Counted from the stretch's first letter, positions 11,400 through 23,660 are shown. The stretch is 64,000 bases of DNA from Neodontobutis hainanensis (GCA_024349245.1 JALDNG010000024.1:8102001-8166000), one strand, 5' to 3'. Numbers and translations are program-made. Notes: generated by a model from the sequence alone, not told the origin.

Positions 11400-12597
11400 A
11401 GAAAGCTCTTAAACTGTGCACATCACAGGGAAAACCCAAGCCCTCATCTAAAGTTGACATTGGCTATGAAGTTCTGCGCATCTGTTGTATGTTCAGCCAA
11501 CTGCGACTTCTAACCCTTGAAACTAAGCAGGACACCTTTTCTGTCTTATTTTTTGTGCTGAATCTCACTCAGGCATGTCTGTCTAAACTTACTGTTAAAT
11601 CAGGTGTGTACACTGTAAACTAGTTTTCTTTACAGTTTCACCCACTGTCTCTGTGAAATTCATCTTTTATTCCACATTGGCATCTTTATTTGTTCTAAAA
11701 CAGTGCCACTTGGTAGTAACAAAGAGAAAGACAAAGAAACCAATTAATACAACTTATTATTTCAATTTGAGGTTATCTGGACCATAATGGAAATATGACA
11801 ACAGTTTTCCATTTTTGCCTCAGTCCATTTTAAACCAGCTTTGGCCCAGAGAAGACGGCAGTGTTTCAGAATAGTGTTCACATATGGCTTCTTCTTTGTC
11901 TGATACAGCTTTAACTGTCATTTGTGGATGGAACTTTTGAGAGACTATCTTTCAAAAATAATCCTTTTATCCTTAGTACCATTTTTAAAGTCTTTTGTTG
12001 TCACATGTCCAACATTTTTTGAGATGCGTTCCTGCCATCAAATTTGTTCAAATTGTTATTGTTATGAAATGGTCAAATTAATATCTCAGTTTCAACACGA
12101 TATGTTGTCTGTGTTATATCGTAAATAAAATATGGTTCCATTGCATTCTTTTTTTAATTTACATTTTCAAGTGTATCAACATTCTCTGAATTTTAAGGTT
12201 TGTTGTTTAGATGATTTAGATATAATTCCTCAGTTTGTGTATCAGTTCAGGTAGTTTCAGAGTAACTTTAACTGAAAACAAATACTTTACACTTCTACTT
12301 TATATTTACAAAACATTTACTTTTAGATGTACCTCCAGCCCAGATCTTTGCCAGTGCATGTTGCCTCAAAGTCTGTTCAACTGCACAAGAATTTGAGTTC
12401 ACATCTTGTAGCTTCAGTGGAAATGGGGGAGGTGTCTGAGCTGCCTGCTTCACCACAGCGATCCTCTGCCCCCACACAGACTGACCGATAAGCTTATAGC
12501 AACAAGAGAGACATGGCACTAAGGAAGCAATAGGTGGAACCTTTAATGGCATCATCAATGTAAACAGACCTATGTGAACAGTTTGAGTGCTGTTTAT
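11400..12597. other. Spacer between serhl copies
   Basis: No gene supported. AT-rich DNA with small unrelated reading frames; none has splice sites or a recognised motif. Confidence 0.4.
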
Positions 12598-14535
12598 TTA
12601 TAACTTGGCTGACTGTGACAACACTTTAGTCTGCAGGAAACTGGACACAAATGGAGCGACCACTTCTGGGTTGTTTAGATGAACATGATGATCACCTGGT
12701 ACTGTGACAAATATTTTCTGGAAAAAAAAAACAGAAATGCACAAGGTTGCACAGTACAATCAGCAATATCTGAGCAATATTTGAGTTTTGAACTTACGTT
12801 TCTTTCCTGGAAGTGCTGAAGTATTGAGGAAAATGTCTTCTCAAAATACCCTTGTTCAGCTCTAGATTTTAAACATATTATTTTATCTTTATTTCAAAAA
12901 GTTTTTGGTACAATCAACATTAAAATGATCATCAATACAGAGATGTCTTACAGAATAACCAAGATACTGGCTTGAATCTTTGACTGCAATTCCAAACTCT
13001 GCTCCAAACTGATACACACTGTGTCTTTCTGAAAAGATACAATGCACAAACCTTTGGGTTTTTGGGGAAAATCCACCAGGCAAAAAATGGAGAGGTTATA
13101 TTTGACTTACAAAATTAATTCGCAGGTCTCTGGAAAATACAAATCCTAAACATTCAAAAGATACTTATTATTTAAGGATTAGTTGCAAAATGAACATCAA
13201 GAAAAAAGCCATACCTCTTTCAACTTGGACCAGACCTCTTTCTAAAAGGATCTGTGCCGACGGTTTTCTCAGAGGGTTTGCAGCTAATAATCTAAAGGAA
13301 ACAAAACCAATTGTGTCCAATAAAATGTTAATCCATGACAATAAGGTTTTAAAATAACAAGAACCTAATACCTCTCCAATGCCTTGACATAAGAATAGAC
13401 TTTTTTCTCATCTGACGTTTTCTTTTCAAACCGAATCATCTCATCCATGCCTTGCCTCATCTTTGTTGCAGTTTCTTTCTATTCGCAAGTAGACAGAGTT
13501 AAGTAAAAGTGTACTTCCAACAAAATGACTTTGTTGGAAGTACAGTTTTGCACCGTTACTGTGATTATGTACCACATCTGTAACTGGAAATTCTTTAACG
13601 TCCAGAAGTACAAGAACATCTACCATCTCTGGATACAGGGCACTGAACTGTGGAGAACATCAAGTGGAGAACACAATGCCAACTACATTACATTCGAAGA
13701 AAAATAATAAAAAAGTGAGATAAAAAGCTACACAAATCATTACCATTCCTGCAATGTGACCACCTGTAAATAAAAATAAACTGCCCGGTTAGTTGGATGC
13801 ATTTATTGAAAGTCGATTAAGGCACTCTGTTGTGTGGCTTTACTCACCCATACTGTGCCCAATGATGGAGAATTTTGTCAGACGAAGAACTGTGGGAGTT
13901 CATTTCACAGATCATCACCCGAGCATTTGCAGATGAACACTGCTGTTTATTGCCACAACCCCACTGTCTTTAGCACAAATTCCCACAGGAAATAAACTTA
14001 CCGTATAGTCTAAATAAATAACAAAATCAAACTCACCGTTCACAACTCTCATCACATCTGCAACATGTGAAGGCAAGGTGTAGAAAACTCCAGGTGGATG
14101 ATGTGATGATAACCCATGGCCTGCCAAGTCCACAGCCACATATCTGCACTCTGAGAGAATAACAGGGTATAACCATTTAACTTAGCATTGGTGCATTAGT
14201 TTAGGTACAGGTACAGCACAGGACAATGGTGTTAAACCCACTTGAAGATCTCAAACTAATTACCTTTGGGTAGAAGAGGAATGAGAGTGTTGAATGAACC
14301 ACAGTTGTCAGCCCAGCCGTGTAAACACAATACAGTATAACCCTGTTTAGGACCCCAGACTTTACCTCTGATTTCTCCCCATGGGACTGGGACATACAGT
14401 TCTGAAATAAGTTGACAGTGTCTTAATAATTGCCCCAATCAAAATGCAAAATGCGGTGAATGTGTCGTTACCTGATTCTGCCATTCTAGCTGAGGTTGGA
14501 AAGAACTGTTCAAAGTTTACACTGGGCTCAGTCAT
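12598..14535 (-). CDS. serhl-like: Serine hydrolase-like protein, middle tandem copy (310 aa)
   Basis: An alpha/beta-hydrolase of the SERHL/SERHL2 family, whose physiological substrate is not known to me. Twelve exons on the minus strand: 14535-14472, 14401-14264, 14150-14037, 13889-13848, 13763-13744, 13647-13573, 13478-13372, 13291-13215, 13145-13111, 13028-12952, 12861-12798 and 12717-12598. They total 933 bases, or 310 residues, all in frame. Hallmarks are VLCLHGWADN (oxyanion loop, residues near 50), DLAGHG near 78, the nucleophile elbow GHSMGG with Ser near 118, and the catalytic-His segment VPGDHHVHLNN near 277-287. A 20-base micro-exon (exon 5) follows the elbow, as in the other copy. 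Exon 11 is eight codons shorter than in the upstream copy. The N-terminus (MTEPSVNFEQ) is not targeting-like. It looks functional. Confidence 0.92.
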
Positions 14536-15219
14536 AGCAAACAATCATTGACCAACCAAATAGAACAGATAAGTGAAACATTTGAGGTCAAACTGGGGCG
14601 GAGTCATTAAAGTAAAATCATGCAGGCAATTGTCCTGTTCAAATAACTAGACATAGAAAGTAGATGCTGCTAAAATATTAAAACCAGAAAACTTCAAACA
14701 TTCCTCAAAGGCAGCACTGATATTTTTTCAGCTTTCTGTTGTTGCAGTCTGTCGGACAGCAAAAGCATCAAACTAAAAAATATCACACCTGATTAAATAA
14801 AAGGCATACAACTTCATTTTACAGGTCAATTGTATTATAAGCAAGATAATTTCTGACAACATCATTAGTTACAAGTTAACAAAGAACATATTGACATATT
14901 TATTTCTTAACTTGAACCTAGTCAAAAATATGACCTTGTCTGTATAAGATGTTGATGTAAAGGTTATATAAATATAAAAGTCAATAGATAACAAGGAGAC
15001 ACATGCAATACTATACGTTACATTGCACTCCTCTCTACATCCAGTCACTAAAAATAATTTAACATAATCAATTCCCCACCACCGTCGAGGAGGTTAAACA
15101 ATACGGCTAAGGCGAGAAGAGCACCAAGGTTGTTATTAACAGTAGAACTGCAATTTCTAAAAATGTTATCAAGACAGTTTGCAGCTGTGATAATGTGCAA
15201 AAAATGTCTTTTGCATTTT

Positions 15220-18200
15220 CTATAGTTTTGCTCCTGTTTTTAGCACCAAATGTAACAACACTTGGGACTGTAAGAAATCAGACACTAATGGAGCAATGAC
15301 TTCTGGGTTGTTCAGGTGGACGTGATGATCGCCTGGCACTGTCACCACTTTGTGCTGGAGGGAAAAAAAGAGACAGTAACATTATAATCTGGGATTAACC
15401 GAGCACAAAAGAATCCTCCATTGCTGTTCACAATGCATTTCAAGCCCCTTTGTTTTTTGCAGCACCAGGGGATAGACCTTCATTAGAAACAGCACGTTCT
15501 CTATTCTGCCTTTGATCAGCAGCACTGACCACACTCCAGTATATAGGTCAGTCATTTCATCTTGTTGTGTCTGAAACTGACACCCCAGCATTCAGAACAC
15601 CGTAGCAGAAAAACTCATTTTTAAACTAAACTCTGACATCATGTTTTTCTTTTTCCATTAATAAGCTGTTATATTGTATAAATATAACATATCACACTTG
15701 ATAATAAAAAACATAAACCATAAGGGACATAATGTGAACACATGCATAATTAATTGACTAAATAAGTACATAGAAATAAAACACATAACATCAAACATTA
15801 TAACACGACAGTCTGAGGCATACAGCTTGAACTATACTGCTACTTCTGCATCGGCGCAGCTGTCTGTCTTTTGAGAAAGAGCTTCACACTCTGCAAAAGA
15901 ATTGGCAGAGTATTCTGGAATAGAGTAAGTGATTTTGACATGGTTTTTAGGGGAACAATTATGTGTTGAGATGTACTTTTATGTCTTCCATGTCTCATAA
16001 CTTTTGTTTGTGTTGATTTCCATGTATCCGGAGCTTGTTGGTGAGATTGATGGATGTGGCCATTGGGTCAACATTCCTGGACATGCACCTGCCCAACGAC
16101 TGTGGTCGAGGCTTTGACCTCAGATGAACACTTTGATATCTGAGGGACGTTATCGTTTGCATGAACACCAACGGGACAACAGCTCCAGGACGGATCATAC
16201 TACAGTCCTAAGGGCCGTATGGTTCATTGAAGTTATGATGCTTAAGAGAATTGGTTTTAATCATTAAGAATGTGCATAAGTCTCACTCCATGTGTTTTTA
16301 TTTCTATGACAGGGACAGGCCAGAGATCTTGAGTCCGATGGGGCGACCAGCTTAAAGTCCGATGGGCCGACCAGCTTAAACTCTGGCATATTTTTCCACG
16401 CTATTTTGGAGTGACACTGTGTTTTGAATTATGGACTTTTATGAATTTGATTTTGAAGAATCAGTGCATGACTCTGTGGAGTCCCAATTGATTGTAAACA
16501 TATCCCGTATAATCATTTTTGTCTTTGATTTGAAATGTGTTTGAGATTCAGTTGAAGTGATTACATATAGTTAATGCTTGATGTTTGTGTGTTGACGCCG
16601 CCTTGGGGCAAGGGGTGGACAAAGACTTTTTCCCAGCGTTAGGTCAAATGGTCAAGTGTACTTAGGCTAGGTCAGATGCCCTGCTGGGTTTTCGCTTTGT
16701 CAAAAGTAAACAACTCACACTCAAGCTAGTAGATTGTTTATGCTAATTGTTATTAGCATAAAGAGGGGGGAATGTTATAATAATTTTAATTCTTATGTTT
16801 AGAGTTACTGGGGGCTTATAGTTCTCCTCAGGTCATGTCAAATTCATGTCATGTCCTTCGCTCTAATCCAAGCAGGAAGTAGACATAACAAGACTGAGAC
16901 ATGGCTTGTCCCGGGATTCTTTCTCCTGGACCATTGTGAACGCCTCTCACCAGGGACGTCACTGTGTTGTATATAATCTCATGTTATGTTTACATCTTTA
17001 AGCAAACCTCCCGCCGTTCCCTTGTAACTGTGTCTGCTTTGCTTCTCCTTGCAAGGATTAAAACTTGGCCATTGCTTGTTAAATTATAATCGGTCTCCGT
17101 GTCTCTCTGGTTAAATATATGGATATAAAATATTCCTATAACAACTACACACTGCCTTAACTGCAACAAATAAAAATGTTGTTGCAGGCGTCTATACTTT
17201 ACATAAACATTTTCTTTGCTATAGAAATACACTCACGTTTTTGTCTCTATAGCCTTGCAAAAGTGCTGAAGTGAATTTCTTTTGATCATTTTCAGCAAAC
17301 ATTTTTTCAAAGCCTTCTTCTGCTCTGAAATGAGAAAATTTAACAGTGTACAGCATAGCATTGTTTTCATTGAAAATCAAAAATGCAATTTCTTACAGAA
17401 TAACTAAGACACTGGCTTGAATTCTCGACTGCATCTCTAGACTCTGCTCCAAACTGATGCGCACTATGTTTTTCTGTAAACATAAAAAGAAACATACACA
17501 CACACACACGCGTGCATACACACACACAGCTTGGATTCAACAATCTAAACAAAATGTAAAAATAATGAGTCAATGCATTTCTGCTGTTTCCTACCAGATT
17601 AATACGGAAGTCCCGGGAGAACATGACTCCTGCACAAGAGGCACAATAAGATTGTTCAAGGAGTCAGCATTTCTTACATACACAGAGCAAATACATACCT
17701 CCTTCAACCTGAACTAAACCTCTTTCTAACAGAGTGTGCACAGACTGTTCAGAAAGAGTGGGATTGGCATCAGACAATCTGAAAGAAAACAAAAAATTGC
17801 CAGTTGATAGATTTTTAACTACCACAACAGTTCACAAGTGGGACTGTTGAATACCTTTTTACTGCTTGTTCATAGGTGTAAACCTTCTCCTTCTTCTCCT
17901 CTGACCTCTTTTCAAACTGCAGGAGTCCATCTATTCCTTGCTTCATTACTTTAGGCAATTCTTTCTAGAAGAAAGAGGCATGTACAGGCATATAGTGACT
18001 AGACATATACTATAGATACTACCTTCTAAAATCTAGAATTGAGGAGTGATAGACACTACATATACTTGTTAAATTATCTTTTACATACCTATAAACAATG
18101 AGAATAACATTTTTTACAACATGGCAACTGTGTTAATCTTTTTGAAAACCATCACATATACTCGCCAACAATTTAAAACCCTTGGGATTGTTTCAGACGA

Positions 18201-19582
18201 GTATTGTGTTTTATAAGCGAAACATTACATCCTAAAAGTAAATCAGTTGCTGTCTTGCTGATATATATTATTTAAGTACCTGATCTGTGGGTAGGAACCC
18301 GTAAGAATCCAGCAGTACGATACCATCAACCATTTCAGGATACAAGGCACTGTACTGTTGAAAAGATGTAGTGTTTAACATTTTAATGCTATCTTTTTAC
18401 AGAGCAAGAATGAAGAAAAAAAAGATCTTACCAATCCAGCAACATTACCACCTAAAAAATGAAATGGAGCAACATAAACATAATATACCACAACCATCTC
18501 AATTGTTCATTTCTGTTTTAAATCTTCACTCACCCATACTGTGTCCTATGATGGAGAATCGTCCCCACTGCAGAGCTGTGGGGAGTAATTTCACAGATCA
18601 TCAACCTGGCAAGTTCAGTGCCTTAACACGAAGATTGTTTTGAAGACAATATTACTGAAAGTAGACGACTGCCACTGTGGCGCATTGGAGATAAGCAATA
18701 TGCTGAAATCAATATTTTTATACTGTCTAAAATTGTGAACGTGAGTTGAATCTTATAGACGTACACACCATCAACAATTCTGCAAACATCTGCAACATAC
18801 GAGGGAAATGAGTAAAAAACTCCCTGAGGACGATGTGAGGAGAAACCATGACCTGCCAGGTCCACTGCTACATATCGGCACTCTAAGAAAAAGAGGGGGG
18901 GAGTATTAGAAATTACATACAGGTCTGTGATACAAATCAAAAAAGTACTTGTTGTATAAGGACACATGTGCCAAATAATATTGAGTTTTTGCATCTGGCC
19001 AGAAAATATAATTATCATTCTTGATTATAATATGTTTTTAAAATAAAACAATAAGGCACTGTTTTGTTATAAAGGTTGGCTGTAAACCTTTAAAACGTCA
19101 TAAACACTTGAATGTAATTTATGTCTGGTTTAATAATACACACATTTCAAGAAGGTAAAAAAAATATAAAAACTGACATTATGGATACAGCCTGATTACC
19201 TTTTGGCAGAAGTGGAATGAGTTTATTGAATGTCCCACAGTTGTCAGCCCAGCCGTGTAAACACAACACAGGGCGGCCATGTTCAGGACCCCAGACTTTA
19301 CCTCTGATCTCACCCCACGGGACAGGGACAGACAGCTCTGACACTGGACACAAAACAGGGAAAGGTCACTACGCTTATCAACGTTTCAGAAACACATCTT
19401 TAATTTCGAACCAAGGTTGACGTATTCATTGGGTTGTCAATTAAAAACGTATTTTCTCATAAACAGTGAAATCCCATTTAGCGGTCAAATTCCTAGCCAA
19501 TATATCGTGTACCCAGAATGTTACCTGCTTGTTTGACTGTATTGGACGTTAGGTATCTGACACCTTTCAAAGCCTGCATCAT
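15220..19582 (-). CDS. serhl-like: Serine hydrolase-like protein, upstream tandem copy (325 aa)
   Basis: Alpha/beta-hydrolase with the same 12-exon plan as the middle copy: 19582-19525, 19343-19200, 18882-18769, 18575-18534, 18451-18432, 18354-18280, 17964-17855, 17778-17699, 17629-17595, 17473-17397, 17324-17237 and 15354-15220. The sum is 978 bases, or 325 residues. Catalytic features are intact: LCLHGWADN, DLAGHG, GHSMGG with Ser near 118, and VPGDHHVHLNN with His near 291-292. The first exon encodes MMQALKGVRYL followed by more Lys, Ser and Thr with no early acidic residue. That looks more like a mitochondrial presequence than the other copy's N-terminus (inference). The last intron (15355-17236) is swollen by a retroviral LTR fragment. 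Which copy is the ancestral orthologue of human SERHL2 cannot be told here. Confidence 0.92.
15850..16772 (+). mobile_element. Probable internal remnant upstream of the LTR
   Basis: DNA between the last serhl exon and the LTR has no serhl homology and ends in the LTR's polypurine tract, so it is probably the 3' internal part of the same element. An interrupted plus-strand reading frame near 16015-16255 is too decayed to name. A directly repeated block of about 23 bases sits at 16330-16375. Confidence 0.45.
16773..17143 (+). mobile_element. LTR of an endogenous retrovirus-like element
   Basis: A 371-bp segment beginning TGTTATA and ending TATAACA, i.e. with 7-bp inverted termini of the TG...CA type. 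A polypurine tract (aaagagggggg) lies immediately before it at about 16760-16770. Inside are a TATA-like box near 16970 and an ATTAAA-type polyadenylation signal near 17058. The arrangement fits a plus-strand 3' LTR. It lies antisense to the serhl copy, inside that gene's last intron. No full second LTR was seen in the window. Confidence 0.75.
17493..17529 (+). repeat. (CA)n microsatellite in serhl intron
   Basis: Imperfect CA dinucleotide run interrupted by CGCGTG, within an intron of the upstream serhl copy. Confidence 0.85.
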
Positions 19583-20640
19583 ATTTAGCAAACCCTTTAC
19601 TAACTGAACAGCTTCTTACAACAAAACTAAACTAAATTTGATGGTATTTGACACACCAACTAAAGGGAAACTATTTTTCCGGTTGTTGTGAGACCACGTG
19701 CTGCAGCCTGGACAGACTATTGGCTTAACGTCTACGTCGGGACAAGCATGCGGACCAATCATAATTTAAGGAAGGCGGGACAAAACGTTTACTCTTTTCT
19801 GATGTAGTTTGAAACTTTCCCCAGCAGGGGGTCTGTGTCACATGCATTGACGGTAGAAGGGCCCGCTTTTACAGTCACTGGTCACATGCTGTCAGCTATA
19901 GCCGTGGCTATAATCCCTACTGTAAGGTGAATGTAACTAAACTCTTTTAACCTCTAACAATTTTGTATTTTTAATCTCATGGCAATAAAATTATTTTTAG
20001 AAAAATAGAGTATGCTATGCTCTTAATTAACTTAAATGCATTGCAAAATTAAATAAAAAAAATAATAATACCCATAGAGATAAAAGATTACAAGCTAAGT
20101 TAAACCTAATTATATTGTGAAACATTAGTCTCTTGTAACTGTTATAGTCATTTTCATAAATTTTTGCTATGGAAACAAATTCTTCCAGTTTTAGACCATT
20201 TATTTAAAGAAGAACAACAATGCTTAAGTCAAACTTAAACAATAATGAAAGATTTGGCTGTCCTACTTTCATATCTTGCGATACCGTGGCTTAATGCAAC
20301 TCTTAACTTTCAAATACACACTGATTTGTTTTAGACAGACCTGAATCAAATTCACTATGTAAACATAAAAAAAAGCAAACACGCCCACACACAGTTTGTG
20401 TTTATCCCAAACAGACTTATGCTGCTCCTCTTTCTTCAAAATATAAAAAAGATTAAACAGGCCATTTCAAAGTCTTAGTTAGAAGACACAGAAAAGACAC
20501 ATCTGGACACATCTAAGTTGCAATAATGTTTTACTTTCAATTAAACCTTGCAAGCTAAAGCTGGGTGGTGTTGAAGAGACGTGTATGGAGGGACCTAGAC
20601 CAATGGGAGGTCTGTAAAAATTTTGGAACAGGGACACAGG
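19583..20640. other. Intergenic region between serhl and myoglobin
   Basis: Holds the serhl promoter (19583 to about 19800) and the upstream flank of mb. AT-rich with no gene. No specific regulatory motif could be assigned with confidence. Confidence 0.4.
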
Positions 20641-20650
20641 GGCAGGGAAA

Positions 20651-20657
20651 TATAAAA
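20651..20657 (+). promoter_or_regulatory. mb: TATA box of myoglobin gene
   Basis: TATAAAA lies about 85 bases before a good donor (ttattg, then gtatgt, exon end near 20735). That donor can splice to the acceptor ccaag three bases before the mb start codon. A TATA-driven transcript with a short 5' noncoding exon is therefore likely. Confidence 0.6.
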
Positions 20658-20679
20658 GATCAGGGCTGGCTTGTGGGGG

Positions 20680-20735
20680 CAAAGTTGGATCAGGAAAACT
20701 TTGGAGCATCAGACAAGATTTTGAACAACATTATT
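20680..20735 (+). other. mb: Probable 5' noncoding exon of mb
   Basis: Sequence between the TATA box and the gtatgt donor. It implies an intron from 20736 to about 21203 in the 5' UTR. The start position is estimated from TATA spacing. Confidence 0.45.
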
Positions 20736-21206
20736 GGTATGTACAAATGTTTAAATAGATTTCCATTGTAATCACAAACAATATTTAATATATAATAAAT
20801 AAATGTGTAAAATATATTTAATTATTATGTACATTTATTTTAAATGTATCTGTTTTTATCTTGCTACTACAAATAATAATTGTTGTTGTCGCTTCATATT
20901 GTGATTTTAGCCATCTTTACACAATATTTTTTGTTCAATGTTGTATGGGTCTGACAACACGTAGGCTCACAATTTAGTCCAAACTTGATGTGAATCAGAG
21001 TATCTGATTTCACATCCCATGAATAAACAGTGAGTTTCTAAGTGAATGAGGGCACCTGAGGTAATTTAACCATCCCTGAAGGGTTTTCCCTCAATACAGG
21101 GGCTCTTGGCATTGGATAATGAAATCAAATAATAGAACTGAGGAGCATGAAAAGGGGGTTTTACACAGTTTGTCTAAAAATCCCTGTCTTTCCTTTTTCC
21201 AAGACT

Positions 21207-21839
21207 ATGTCTGACTTTGACAAGATTTTGAAGTTCTGGGGTCCAGTGGAGGCCGATTACAACGGTGTTGGAAACTTGGTGTTGACACGGTCAGTGATTT
21301 AAAGTAGATGAACCGGTGTCATCATAAAATTTTCTCTGTTATTTAAAGAATATTGGATTTCTTTACAGCCTGTTCATGGAGCACCCTGAAACCCAGAAGC
21401 TCTTCCCCAGGTTTGTGAACATCCCTCAGTCTGCACTGGCCAGTAATGCTGAGGTTTCTGCTCAGGGTGCCGCTGTACTGAAGAAACTGGAAGAGCTGCT
21501 GAAGACTAAAGGCAACCACGCTGCCATCCTCAAACCTTTGTCTGTTTCCCATGCCAAGCACAAGGTCCCCATTGATAACTTCAAGGTGAGACACATCCTA
21601 TTTTTACTTTTTTGTGTTAGTTTAACAAGCCAGAAAATAGGGTCTATGAGAGGAGAGCAGAACATAACTTAATAACTTAACTTTTGTTGTCTTTGCAGCT
21701 GATTTCCGAGGTGGTTGTTAAGGTCATGGCAGAGAAGGCAGGTCTTGATGCTGCAGGGCAGCAAGCTCTGAGGAATGTGATGGCAGTGGTCACTGCAGAC
21801 ATGGATGCCAACTACAAAGAGCTGGGCTTTGCCGGCTGA
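21207..21839 (+). CDS. mb: Myoglobin, complete, with Gln at the distal haem position
   Basis: Oxygen-binding haem protein of heart and oxidative muscle. Three exons, 21207-21289, 21369-21585 and 21699-21839, total 441 bases, or 146 residues with Met. The intron positions are the two classic globin ones, and the first falls inside the Arg codon at residue 28. The protein is plainly a teleost myoglobin: it has VEADY near 14-18, KLFPRF at 38-43 with the CD1 Phe43, and ends KELGFAG. Odd points: the residue at helix position E7, usually His, is Gln60 (codon CAG at 21463-21465) in the context SAQGAAVLKKL. The F-FG segment reads SHAKHKVP, one residue shorter than the SHATKHK form common in fish and mammals. 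The proximal His (His89) is present. Confidence 0.97.
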
Positions 21840-22068
21840 AAAAAAATGCCTAACAGCTGAAGTCAAGTAGCACTAACGGCAAAACAGTTTCATAAAATAA
21901 TCTCAAAAAATCTCCTAATATTAATATTCTTAATCAGTAGTAAACATGCTTGCTTTTAGCCAACTCAATGATTATTTTTACTAGCTAATGCTGATGTGAT
22001 CTTTAACATAATCATTCTTCAGTCTAACATAATCATTCTTCAGTCTTTATACATACATTTTGACCAAC

Positions 22069-22074
22069 AATAAA
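22069..22074 (+). other. mb: Polyadenylation signal of mb
   Basis: AATAAA 230 bases after the mb stop codon, in a TG/CT-rich context. Confidence 0.65.
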
Positions 22075-23085
22075 GTCTTCTTCAACTATGGCCCATTGTC
22101 TTTCTTGCCTGCTATTTAAAATATATAAAAATGTCTAAATAAACACACAGAGCAGTCTTTTTTTCTTACCCATAAAGCAATATTGTGTGTGACATTTTGC
22201 TATAAAATATTTGGTTCTTGAAACTGGGATGGTAACTCTGCTTTCATAAACACAATTACACCACCTTGCATGAAGGTCATCTGCCCTGCATGCCATATAT
22301 TTGCTAAACCATATCAATGCAACTTTACAGACATCAAAACCTGCAAAGTATTGTAATACTTTGCAGCATAGTCCTGCTTTGAGGAAGAGTTCTTGAGAAA
22401 TGCTTTGGTAGACAGTTTCATTAAGATCGTTTTATAGCGTGACTCACGTAGCCTTCTTAAAAAAAAGCCCGCAAAGTCACCTCCTCTCACGTCATATGAT
22501 GTGGACGTGCTCTACACCTGCTCCACCTCTGAAACAGTCAAGAATTAGGTCCAAACAGAGATTTTAATGTTCCATTACGCCTTATCAGCTATAGGCTCTC
22601 ACTCCCACGCTGGTGTCACCTTTCCTTTTCAGCTTTCTCCATGGTTCCCAGAAGTGCTAATGATTATCTTTAAACAGACAATTGGAGGCATTAAAGCTTG
22701 TGGTGAACACTGTTATTTGAAAAAAAAAAAGATGTTGGCAGCTCATCTTAGGTTTTGATATAATGTTTCACATGACAATATTCATAATGAAGGAAATAGA
22801 GATTTTCACACCAGCTCATTTTATACTCAAATCTCCTAAGGGACCTTAGGAAAAGACTTTAATGTTGAATCTCTTGGAAACACATCACAATAATGTGACA
22901 ACTGCAGATAGGTCTAACAGAAATATCAGACCAACTTTGCATAATGGGCAGTTGCAGATCAACGTTATCATTGACATTCCACAGTCCCACTGACTCCTAC
23001 TTGTAGGGCTGACTTGTTGCCATTACAATGTTAGTTTAACTTGTATGATGGACACTTGCCATGATGATAAACCTATTATTAGCGT
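22075..23085. other. Intergenic, nothing recognised
   Basis: AT-rich DNA downstream of mb with small unsupported reading frames only. Confidence 0.4.
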
Positions 23086-23087
23086 GG

Positions 23088-23145
23088 GTTTGTGTGTGTG
23101 TGTGTGTGAGTGTGTGTGTGTGTGTGCGTGTGTGAGTGTGCATGT
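23088..23145 (+). repeat. (TG)n microsatellite
   Basis: Imperfect TG dinucleotide run with a few AG and CG interruptions. Confidence 0.9.
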
Positions 23146-23576
23146 GATCGAGCATGTGGGTAGACGTGACAACAGGCACACTGGCTCCAACCACAATTAG
23201 GACACACCCCTGTCTCCTGAGCATCTCTGCTTTCCAACTAACTGTTGGGTGAGCAGATCACAACAAGTGTTTACAAAAAGAAAAAAGAAAGAAAGGTCAT
23301 CTACATTCAATTGGAAAGCCTGGACAAGTTTAGCAGCAAATCAGGCTTCACACTATAAATTAAATGTTCAAAAGTTAGAGTTCTTTTACCTCCAAATATA
23401 ACATTTTTCAAAGTATATTTAAAAAGGTCAATGCCTTACATTGACTATGCTAGATGACACCTGCACATTTCATTAAATCTGTGCACTTAAGCAACCACAA
23501 CTCTTTCAAAGACACAAAAAATAAAAATATATTTTTTTGCCCCTTTTACTGACAGAGAAGAGGGGGGTGGGGGGTG

Positions 23577-23660
23577 ACGACCCGTCCGAGACTTGAACCA
23601 GGTCTCACGTTATTTTGCGTATTTGCGCGTGCTAAACAGACTGAGCTAGAGCTGTTACGG
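23577..23660 (-). repeat. tRNA-like sequence, probably a SINE head or tRNA pseudogene
   Basis: On the minus strand, an A-box-like TAGCTCAGTCTG (near 23648-23637) is followed about 40 bases later by a B-box-like GGTTCAAGTCTC (23599-23588). Spacing fits an RNA polymerase III promoter. A clean cloverleaf with matching acceptor stem was not seen, so I do not call a functional tRNA. Confidence 0.45.

Noticed and set aside
12295..12558. 87-residue minus-strand reading frame downstream of serhl
   Set aside because: No homology recognised and no exon signals; could be part of the serhl 3' UTR.
23036..23224. Thr/His-rich small protein
   Set aside because: Translation of a TG microsatellite.
23577..23660. 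Functional tRNA gene
   Set aside because: Pol III boxes are present, but no clean acceptor stem or cloverleaf could be drawn; kept as a tRNA-like repeat only.
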